Assembly (NCBI GenBank): GCA_002441205.1
Contig: DJVN01000121.1
Span: 1-15,316, forward strand
From: Syntrophaceae bacterium UBA6255
GTDB taxonomy: Bacteria; Desulfobacterota; Syntrophia; Syntrophales; Smithellaceae
Direction of reading: 5' to 3'
Length of the DNA stretch: 15,316 nt
The translations under genes and the position numbers were made by a program. Position 1 is the stretch's first letter. Each line of letters starts with the position of its first letter. Shown here piece after piece: positions 1 through 5,422 of the stretch. The notes beneath the pieces are model-generated. The model did no database searches and was not told the origin of the DNA. It saw nothing but the letters and a program-made list of their open reading frames with translations.

Positions 1-70
1 GCCCTAAGCCCGGCGAATGCCGGGGTTATCCAGTTTATGTTTTCTGGATGCCGTCCTTCGACGGCATGAC
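1..70. repeat. Intergenic palindromic repeat with mirrored halves
   Basis: Three nested inverted repeats are visible. A 6-bp stem at 9-14/19-24 has a GAAT loop. ATCCAG at 28-33 pairs with CTGGAT at 44-49. A perfect 8-bp stem at 48-55/60-67 has a CTTC loop. The overall plan (stem-loop, ATCCAG, spacer, CTGGAT, stem-loop, ending ATGAC) matches a class of dispersed intergenic repeats that I know from Desulfobacterota genomes, where each half carries its own hairpin. The left end may be cut by the window edge. No coding sequence is supported here. Family membership is from memory and was not searched. Confidence 0.6.
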
Positions 71-128
71 ACATATATTTATCCACCCAAAGCAAACTCT
101 GCCAGTTTTGTTTAAACAGTGTCCTAAA

Positions 129-431
129 TTATCTTTCAATTGTCCAACAGCTTGTTGGGCAATTATTAACTACCCCCTCAATTTTGCTCTTTGCCCCGGA
201 ACCCAGATCAACCATTTTGCTGATATGCGCAAAATGGTCTCGTGGATCATAACCGGCTGTTTCGCATGCAGTTATTGCTCTGTCAATGACAGCGGAAAAG
301 TTACGCCATTGCGAATAGCCTAACAACATCTGCAGGTCGCGGGCGCACCAAAATTCGGTGCCTGTTTCAGAATTCACCTGAACCATGTCTTCAAAGCTGG
401 AATGTAGTTTAACAATAATATTTTTATCCAT
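129..431 (-). pseudogene. dinD: Truncated DinD-like (DNA damage-inducible protein D) remnant
   Basis: About 100 codons match the N-terminal part of DinD/BRO-N-like damage-inducible proteins: a TEFWCARDLQMLLGYSQW segment, then a RAITACETAGYDPRDHF segment, then a MVDLGSGAKSKIE segment. Full-length DinD is about 270-280 aa. Here the resemblance stops near base 177, where the family normally continues into an LSRYACYLIAQNGD-like block. It is replaced by about 15 unrelated residues and a stop, and a 12-bp palindromic repeat (138-164) lies in this tail. I prefer the ATG at 429-431, preceded by a GAAGAAG stretch, over a TTG at 444-446. DinD is SOS-induced in E. coli, but this fragment is unlikely to work. 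No LexA-type box was seen upstream of it. Confidence 0.65.
138..164. repeat. 12-bp-stem palindrome in the broken 3' end of the dinD remnant
   Basis: The arms 138-149 and 153-164 pair over 12 bp with one mismatch (a possible G-U pair in RNA) around a 3-nt loop at 150-152. It lies about 12 bp beyond the point where DinD similarity ends. This fits a small dispersed palindromic element or the scar of an insertion or deletion. Read as RNA it could also act as a weak hairpin, but no U-tract follows it on either strand. Confidence 0.5.
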
Positions 432-480
432 TAGCTGCTTCTTCAATAATAATTTAGAGTTCTCCTGCTAAGTTTTCGGA

Positions 481-533
481 CTGTTCGGGGAACAGTCCCT
501 ACGTTTTATTGTAGGACGCGTTTGCCAAACGCG
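481..533. repeat. Cluster of short hairpins between thpR and the dinD remnant
   Basis: CTGTTC/GAACAG (481-486/490-495, 3-nt loop) is followed by a perfect 7-bp stem, CGCGTTT/AAACGCG (517-523/527-533, GCC loop). CTAC (499-502) and GTAG (511-514) form a smaller pair between them. The block resembles dispersed intergenic repeats of Desulfobacterota. It lies downstream of thpR on its coding strand and might slow transcription, but no U-run follows the stems, so I do not call it a terminator. The gap around it (447-552) holds no other feature. Confidence 0.45.
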
Positions 534-552
534 CCGCTTATTTATTTAATAT

Positions 553-1137
553 TTATCCACCTAACTCGAATTCCGCCAGTTTTGTGTAAACAGCACCCTG
601 CGGGGAAAGATTGCTTTGAAATAAATATAATTTATCTGCGGTAAATTCTCCGGCCGTAAATGAATTGTGTTTTTTCAGCGCTTCGCTCATTCCCGTGATA
701 TCGCGCGGGTCTTTAATTCGCGCCAGCGTCAGATGCGCCTTGAAGGAGCGATCTTCCGCCGGAAAACCGATTGCCGCGAAATCGCTATCGAGTTTTTTCT
801 GAAGATTGATAAGTTTTTCCACATCGCCCGTTACTCCGCACCACAAAACACGCGGTCTGCGGGCATCCGGGAAAACGCCAATCTTTTCAATTTTTAAATT
901 CAGGGGCGGTTCGGCAACTGTCCTGTTTTTGACGGCAATGCAAATATTTTTTACATCATCTTGAGAAATATCGCCGAAAAATTTTAACGTCAGGTGCTGA
1001 CCCTGCGGCCTTGTCCAGCTAAGCCGGCCGCTGATTTCCCGCTTTAATTTTTCCTGCATGCCGGATATTTTTTGCAAAATATTTTCCGTCGGCTCGATAG
1101 CCAGAAAAGCACGGATATTTTTTTCGGAATCGGCCAT
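553..1137 (-). CDS. thpR: RNA 2',3'-cyclic 3'-phosphodiesterase (2H phosphoesterase, LigT/ThpR)
   Basis: This is a 194-aa protein, the usual length for the family. Both signature HxT motifs of the 2H phosphoesterase fold are present: His48-Leu-Thr50-Leu and His135-Leu-Thr137-Leu, the pair of catalytic His/Thr sets. The N-terminus, with its RAFLAIEP strand, is typical. The family hydrolyses RNA 2',3'-cyclic phosphates to 2'-phosphates and shows weak 2'-5' RNA ligase activity in vitro; it is soluble and cytoplasmic. The gene starts 2 bp after the cinA stop, with an AGGGA about 13 nt upstream inside the cinA 3' end, so the two are almost certainly co-transcribed and perhaps translationally coupled. 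The role of ThpR in vivo is not well established. Confidence 0.93.
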   Translation of the reverse strand: MADSEKNIRAFLAIEPTENILQKISGMQEKLKREISGRLSWTRPQGQHLTLKFFGDISQDDVKNICIAVKNRTVAEPPLNLKIEKIGVFPDARRPRVLWCGVTGDVEKLINLQKKLDSDFAAIGFPAEDRSFKAHLTLARIKDPRDITGMSEALKKHNSFTAGEFTADKLYLFQSNLSPQGAVYTKLAEFELGG

Positions 1138-1139
1138 AA

Positions 1140-2387
1140 TTAATATTTTCCCTGCAGGAAATTTTTCAGCAAGAACAGAGCCGCTTCGGCAAATATGTCC
1201 TTATTCCTTTTGCGATCCCAGCGGTATGAGTAATGACGGCAAATTGTCTTTTGAGAGTCGGCCAGCGCGATATAAACAGTACCCACGGGTTTTTCCGCGC
1301 TTCCGCCGGTCGGCCCGGCAATGCCGGTGGAAGAAAGTCCCAGATCGGTTCCGGCCAGTTTACGCACGCCTTCAGCCATCAACCGCGCTGTTTCCTCGCT
1401 GACCGCACCGTGCTTTTCGATGATTTCGGCGGGAACACCCAGCATGCTGATTTTGGCGGCGTTGCTGTAAGTTACCAGCCCGCGTTCCAGATAATCGGAA
1501 CTGCCGGAGACATCGGTGAGGCGGCTGGTAATCAGGCCGCCCGTGCATGATTCCGCCACCGCGATGGTCAGTTTCTTTTCAGTTAAAAGAGAGCCAATCA
1601 CTTCTTCGAGTGTTTGTTCGCCATAAGCGAAGATATAATCCCGCAGACGCGCCGATACTTCGTCCTGCGCTGTTTGCAGATTTTTCCGCGCTTCATCCTG
1701 ATTTTTTCCGCGCTCGATCAAAACGATATGGTTTTCAGGAAACACCGGATAAAAGCCGATACTCACGCCCAGCGATTGGAAATTAATATCCTTGACTTTG
1801 TCATCCACGGCGGCTTCGCCCAGCCCGAATGTCCGGATGGTTTGTTTGATGATGTACAGTTCATCCTGCGGAAAATGTTTGCGCAGAGCGGGGAAGACAC
1901 TGTTTGTTACCATGAGCTTGGCTTCGGCGGGAACGCCGGGAATAACAAAAATCAGTTTTCCGTTTATCGGCAGGCAAAAGCCAGGCGCCGTGCCTCTGGC
2001 GTTGGGTATGACTTCGGCTCCCTGCGGGAACATGGCCTGCTTGGCGTTGTTTTCCACCCAGCGAAAATTGAATTTAGTGAAAATGTCTTTAATATAATTC
2101 AGAACGTTTTCATCCGTATATAAAGGAAGGCTGAAAGCTTTGGCAATGGCCTCGGTGGTAATGTCATCGGAGGTTGGCCCCAGCCCGCCGGAGCAGATGA
2201 CGGCGTCGGTCAAAGACATAAGATAATCCAACCGTTCTTTGATGGCGGCGAAATCGTCACCCACGGACATGATGGCTTCCACGCCCCAGCCCTGCTGGCT
2301 GGCTTCGCGCGCGATGAAGGAGGCGTTCGTGTCCGCGATGCGTCCGTTCATGAGTTCATTGCCGATGGTTAGAATACCAATTTTCAT
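1140..2387 (-). CDS. cinA: CinA: MoCF-like domain plus nicotinamide-nucleotide amidase (PncC) domain
   Basis: This 415-aa protein has the full two-domain CinA layout. Residues 1 to about 170 form the molybdopterin-binding-like (COG1058) domain, with IGNELMNGRIADTN at 8-21 and SGGLGPTSDD at 66-75; in studied homologues it acts as an ADP-ribose or NAD-related pyrophosphatase. Residues from about 260 form the PncC domain, with AESCTGG at 278-284 (Ser280 is the expected nucleophile), YSNA at 307-310, GAVSE at 327-331 and STGIAGPTGG at 353-362. PncC deamidates NMN to NaMN in pyridine nucleotide salvage. The ATG at 2385-2387 follows a strong AAGGAG at about 4-nt spacing. That ribosome binding site touches the end of a 124-bp inverted-ended repeat. 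The name competence/damage-inducible protein is historical. Confidence 0.96.
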   Translation of the reverse strand: MKIGILTIGNELMNGRIADTNASFIAREASQQGWGVEAIMSVGDDFAAIKERLDYLMSLTDAVICSGGLGPTSDDITTEAIAKAFSLPLYTDENVLNYIKDIFTKFNFRWVENNAKQAMFPQGAEVIPNARGTAPGFCLPINGKLIFVIPGVPAEAKLMVTNSVFPALRKHFPQDELYIIKQTIRTFGLGEAAVDDKVKDINFQSLGVSIGFYPVFPENHIVLIERGKNQDEARKNLQTAQDEVSARLRDYIFAYGEQTLEEVIGSLLTEKKLTIAVAESCTGGLITSRLTDVSGSSDYLERGLVTYSNAAKISMLGVPAEIIEKHGAVSEETARLMAEGVRKLAGTDLGLSSTGIAGPTGGSAEKPVGTVYIALADSQKTICRHYSYRWDRKRNKDIFAEAALFLLKNFLQGKY

Positions 2388-2396
2388 AGCACTCCT

Positions 2397-2520
2397 TCAG
2401 CTTTGGAAAATGCCCATATGCTGCGTTGCGCTTCGTCACTCGTCGTTGCAGCGTATAACTAAATACGCCTCACTCCTCGTGACTTGCGCGCCTTGCCTCT
2501 GGAACATTTTGCAAAGCTGA
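2397..2520. repeat. 124-bp MITE-like element with 16-bp terminal inverted repeats
   Basis: The ends at 2397-2412 and 2505-2520 are inverted copies with one mismatch in 16 (TCAGCTTTGGAAAATG against its complement). The interior is GC-rich with alternating purine/pyrimidine CGTTGCGC-like stretches and a GCTGC/GCAGC pair. It fills nearly all of the pgpA-cinA gap (2388-2530) and codes for nothing. The right end is 10 bp from the pgpA stop and the left end abuts the cinA Shine-Dalgarno. No clear target-site duplication is visible. I recall similar CTTTGCAAAATG-ended elements in Desulfobacterota genomes, but this was not searched. Confidence 0.65.
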
Positions 2521-2530
2521 TCAAAAATTA

Positions 2531-2986
2531 TTAAAATTTAAATAAATATACTAATAACCACAAAACTATGCCCGCGTAAATTCCGGCGGCGACATCATCA
2601 ATTACAACTCCCCACCCGCCGGGCAGTCCCTGCAAGTTTCTGATAGGGAATGGTTTCCAAATATCAAAAATTCTGAAAAGAACAAACGCGGCGCAAAGGT
2701 TCAGGACGTTTATCGCCACCGGCAGCATGGTTATCTGCAGGCCGATAATTTCATCAATAACAATACGCTGATCGTCTTTTTTTTGATAAATCTCTTCCGC
2801 CTTTTGTGAAACATATATAGAAAGCGTCAGCAGGACGAGAACAAAAGATAAACGCAACATCCAGGGCATGGGCAAACAAAGCAGGCAAATCAAAACACCA
2901 ACCAGTGTGCCCGCCGTTCCGGGTGCGTAGGGTGAAAGCCCTGAGCCGAATCCCGTGGCCAGAAATGTTATGAGCTTTTCGTTCAA
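2531..2986 (-). CDS. pgpA: Phosphatidylglycerophosphatase A
   Basis: This 151-aa inner-membrane protein dephosphorylates phosphatidylglycerol phosphate to phosphatidylglycerol. The PgpA signatures are all present: GSGLSPYAPGTAGTL at 14-28, IVIDEIIG at 75-82, FRIFDIWKPFPI at 104-115 and GGWGVVIDDVAAG at 123-135. Asp and Glu residues in these blocks bind the metal in the family. Hydrophobic stretches lie near 29-58, 86-105 and 136-150. The start is a TTG at 2984-2986 with GGAG 6 nt upstream, which decides the start. It is divergent from lexA, with 95 bp between the two start codons and the LexA palindrome about 65 bp upstream of pgpA, so joint SOS effects are possible but unproven. cinA and thpR follow on the same strand. 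Confidence 0.95.
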   Translation of the reverse strand: MNEKLITFLATGFGSGLSPYAPGTAGTLVGVLICLLCLPMPWMLRLSFVLVLLTLSIYVSQKAEEIYQKKDDQRIVIDEIIGLQITMLPVAINVLNLCAAFVLFRIFDIWKPFPIRNLQGLPGGWGVVIDDVAAGIYAGIVLWLLVYLFKF

Positions 2987-3045
2987 AATATTCTCCGAAG
3001 TTCAGATGAAAAGTATTAAAATCTTAAAAAATTTGTTTTTAAAGC

Positions 3046-3074
3046 TTGACAATAGAACGATCGTTCTATATCAT
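3046..3074 (+). promoter_or_regulatory. lexA promoter (near-consensus sigma-70 type)
   Basis: A perfect -35 TTGACA at 3046-3051 and a TATCAT -10 at 3069-3074 (5 of 6 consensus) are separated by exactly 17 bp. The expected transcription start, 6-8 nt past the -10, is at 3080-3082, on or beside the lexA ATG (3082). The -35 TTG is in frame with lexA and could be misread as a start codon. Confidence 0.85.
3052..3069. promoter_or_regulatory. LexA operator (SOS box), perfect 18-bp palindrome
   Basis: ATAGAACGA followed by TCGTTCTAT is a perfect 18-bp palindrome whose core is GAAC-GATC-GTTC. This fits the GAAC-N4-GTTC SOS-box pattern known from Bacillus LexA (DinR), rather than the E. coli CTGT-N8-ACAG pattern. 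It fills the whole spacer between -35 and -10, so bound LexA would block RNA polymerase, giving autoregulation. Binding is inferred from its position and symmetry. Confidence 0.8.
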
Positions 3075-3081
3075 ACATATC

Positions 3082-3669
3082 ATGAAAGTCAAGCGAACTT
3101 TACAGGATGTAGAGAAAAAAATCACCGACTTTTTCCTGGAAAACGGAAGAATGCCCAGCTATTCGGAAATGGCTGAAATCATTGGAGTACGTTCCAAAAG
3201 TGTCGTTCATTTCTGGGTGGCTAAGTTATTGGATGCCGGTGTTGTGCAGAAAGATAGTAAGGGTTTGTTGACTCTCACAAAAAACCCCCGGGCTTTGAAA
3301 TTGGCCGGGGAAGTCTGTGCCGGATTACCGGCTTCTGCCGAACAGGAAATAAGAGATATTGTATCTTTTGACGAATATCTGGTCAGTAATCCCGAAAAAT
3401 CTTTTTTACTTTCTGTGACCGGCGATTCCATGATTGACGCGGGTATCATGGAAAAAGATTTGGTTATTGTGGAAAACAGCCGCGAACCGAAAAGCGGAGA
3501 TATCGTTCTGGCCGAGGTGGACGGCAACTGGACGATGAAATATTTTCGCAGGAAGGGCGACAGGGTCATCCTTGAAGCCGCCAATGCGAGATATCCGGAT
3601 ATTATTGCAAGGGCGGATTTGCGTATCGCCGGTGTAATCACCGCCGTGATCAGAAAATATTACAAATGA
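3082..3669 (+). CDS. lexA: LexA-family SOS repressor / autoprotease
   Basis: This is a 195-aa protein when started at the ATG at 3082. Residues 5-66 form a LexA-type winged helix (GRMPSYSEMAEIIGVRS, then an HFWVAKLLDAGVV helix). The C-terminal part is an S24 peptidase domain: the Ala80-Gly81 cleavage site in EVCAGLP, nucleophile Ser116 in TGDSMIDAG, and general base Lys153 in WTMKYF. On DNA damage, RecA filaments should trigger self-cleavage and derepress SOS genes. The earlier in-frame TTG (3046) is the -35 box and is rejected as a start. No Shine-Dalgarno precedes the ATG, which fits a leaderless mRNA. The cleavage-site region (CAGLPASAEQEI) resembles UmuD, but a DNA-binding domain is present, so this is a repressor. 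It converges on paralog E with 38 bp between the stops; no terminator hairpin was found there. Confidence 0.9.
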   Translation: MKVKRTLQDVEKKITDFFLENGRMPSYSEMAEIIGVRSKSVVHFWVAKLLDAGVVQKDSKGLLTLTKNPRALKLAGEVCAGLPASAEQEIRDIVSFDEYLVSNPEKSFLLSVTGDSMIDAGIMEKDLVIVENSREPKSGDIVLAEVDGNWTMKYFRRKGDRVILEAANARYPDIIARADLRIAGVITAVIRKYYK

Positions 3670-3707
3670 GAAAATATTAATGAATTTAATAATTGTATGG
3701 TGCTTTG

Positions 3708-5393
3708 TTAATCGCAATCACCATTGCTTTTAGCTATCTCTAATACTCTACATACCCCTAATTCACATGCTTTTCGAGCATCACCGCACCCAAGTTCATT
3801 ATTCCCCAGAGTTAAATAAACAGCACCCCTGTTATTGTACGCATCCGCATGATCCGGTTTCAAACGAATTATATCACTATAGTCATCGATGGCCAGATGA
3901 TACTTACCGACTTTTGAGCGGGCGATTGCTCTATTGAAATAGGCAGGAATATAATCCGGTTTAAGACGGATGGTTTCGCTGAAATCTTGCAAGGCTTCTT
4001 TATATTGTCCTGATTTAATATTGATCATTCCCCTGTTAAAATATGCATTGGCATAATCAGGATTCAAGAGAAGAGCTTGATTAAAGTGATTAATAGCTTC
4101 CTTGTTTTTACCTTCGGCAGACATTGCAAGGCCTAAGCAATCATGCACAATATAAAAATCATTTCTTATCTCCAAAGCATGATGAAGGAGTTCTCTGCTG
4201 TTTTTCCAGTAACCACATTGCTTCCACGTTAGAATCGATAATATAATGAGAAGGATTAGTGACGCCGGGAATAAGATCTTTTTGCGCATATTTTCGCTTT
4301 GAAACAAATGCGGTACGCCCCAGGCCAGCATAATGGAAAGACCGATAGAGGGGATATAAATGTAACGGTCGGCCATTGCCTGAGAGCTAAATTGAATTAT
4401 TCCGATTACAGGGGCAATCGTTATCGCGTACCATAGCCAACCGGTGAGCAGATAAGGGAATCGTCTTGCCGTAACGATAACATATATACTGATAAGGATA
4501 ATAATCATGATGACTGCGACAACCTGCCAGAGAGGATATTGGTTTATAAAAGGATAGAAAAAGGTCATATCAAGGGGCCAGAATAATTTTTTTATGTAAG
4601 TCAAAAAAGAAATTAGCGCATTCGCTATACGTGAATGCAGAGGGAAGGAAGGATATTCTATGGAAAGCCCCTGTTGAGCCTTAAAAGTGAGGATGGAGAA
4701 AATAACGGAAAAAATAAAAAATAAAAATTTTTCCTTAAGCTGCCATAAAAATAAATGATCTTTTTTTAATGCAAAACGTTTTAGAGGCCAGTAATCAAAA
4801 AGGATCATAATGACAGGCAGAGTAATCGCCATGGATTTGCTCATAAGCGCGCAGATAAAAGAAAAAAGAACCAGTAGATATCTTTTCAGGGCAGGTTTTT
4901 CAGTATAATAGACGTAAGCATTTAACGTGAGCATCCAGAAAAAAGCGCTCAGGACATCTTTACGTTCAGTGATCCAGGCGACCGATTCCACGTGGAGAGG
5001 ATGAAGCGCGAAAAAAGCGGCGACAAAAGCGCTTTTCCAGATTTCTCCGGTCACGTGATAAAACATCCTGAAGAGCAATAACGTGCTTAGGATATGCAGA
5101 ATAAGATTCGTCAGGTGATAACCGCTGGCTTCGAGGCCGTATAGTTGATAATCAGAAATGAAAGATAGCCATGTCAAAGGATGCCAGAAAGAGGCATCTC
5201 TTATGCTGAACGCCCAGCCAATTTCTTTTAATGTAAAACCGGATTGTATATGATGATTTTCCAGAATGTATACAGGGTCATCAATAATAACAAATTCAAA
5301 TTGCCTCACCTGCCAATAAACAGCAAACGTAACCAGTGTCAAAACTGTATAAACTATAAATTTTTTTATATTAATATTACTTGGCATCAGCAT
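3708..5393 (-). CDS. TMTC-like GT-C membrane protein with 4 TPRs (array paralog E)
   Basis: This is a 561-aa polytopic protein, last in the array. An N-terminal helix (about 12-28) is followed by an acidic Asp38-Asp39 pair in the first outer loop, the position of the GT-C acidic motif. Conserved HPLHVESVAWITERKD lies at 131-146, then DYWPLKRF at 200-207 and a MADRYIYIPSIG-like block; about 11 helices extend to residue 385. Four TPRs follow, then a cap with Cys536, 543, 548 and 560. Animal TMTC proteins with this layout transfer O-mannose to proteins; activity here is inferred. The N-terminal two thirds resemble paralogs A, B and C, whereas the region from about residue 365 onward is closest to D, so the gene looks recombinant. 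The ATG at 5391-5393 is 29 bp from the D stop. A second ATG lies two codons in. Confidence 0.8.
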   Translation of the reverse strand: MLMPSNINIKKFIVYTVLTLVTFAVYWQVRQFEFVIIDDPVYILENHHIQSGFTLKEIGWAFSIRDASFWHPLTWLSFISDYQLYGLEASGYHLTNLILHILSTLLLFRMFYHVTGEIWKSAFVAAFFALHPLHVESVAWITERKDVLSAFFWMLTLNAYVYYTEKPALKRYLLVLFSFICALMSKSMAITLPVIMILFDYWPLKRFALKKDHLFLWQLKEKFLFFIFSVIFSILTFKAQQGLSIEYPSFPLHSRIANALISFLTYIKKLFWPLDMTFFYPFINQYPLWQVVAVIMIIILISIYVIVTARRFPYLLTGWLWYAITIAPVIGIIQFSSQAMADRYIYIPSIGLSIMLAWGVPHLFQSENMRKKILFPASLILLIILSILTWKQCGYWKNSRELLHHALEIRNDFYIVHDCLGLAMSAEGKNKEAINHFNQALLLNPDYANAYFNRGMINIKSGQYKEALQDFSETIRLKPDYIPAYFNRAIARSKVGKYHLAIDDYSDIIRLKPDHADAYNNRGAVYLTLGNNELGCGDARKACELGVCRVLEIAKSNGDCD

Positions 5394-5422
5394 TTACTAT
5401 CCAATACATTCGTAGAGATGTT

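Noticed and set aside
48..323. 91-aa plus-strand open frame at the left edge
   Set aside because: It runs through palindromic repeats and antisense to the dinD remnant, with no recognisable domain.
1614..2123. 169-aa open frame on the plus strand inside cinA
   Set aside because: It is antisense to a clearly conserved gene, shows no recognisable family and has no ribosome binding site; it is a by-product of cinA codon use.
3046..3081. A 207-aa version of LexA starting at TTG 3046
   Set aside because: The TTG is the first half of the TTGACA -35 box and the extra codons are the operator palindrome; LexA similarity begins at the ATG at 3082.
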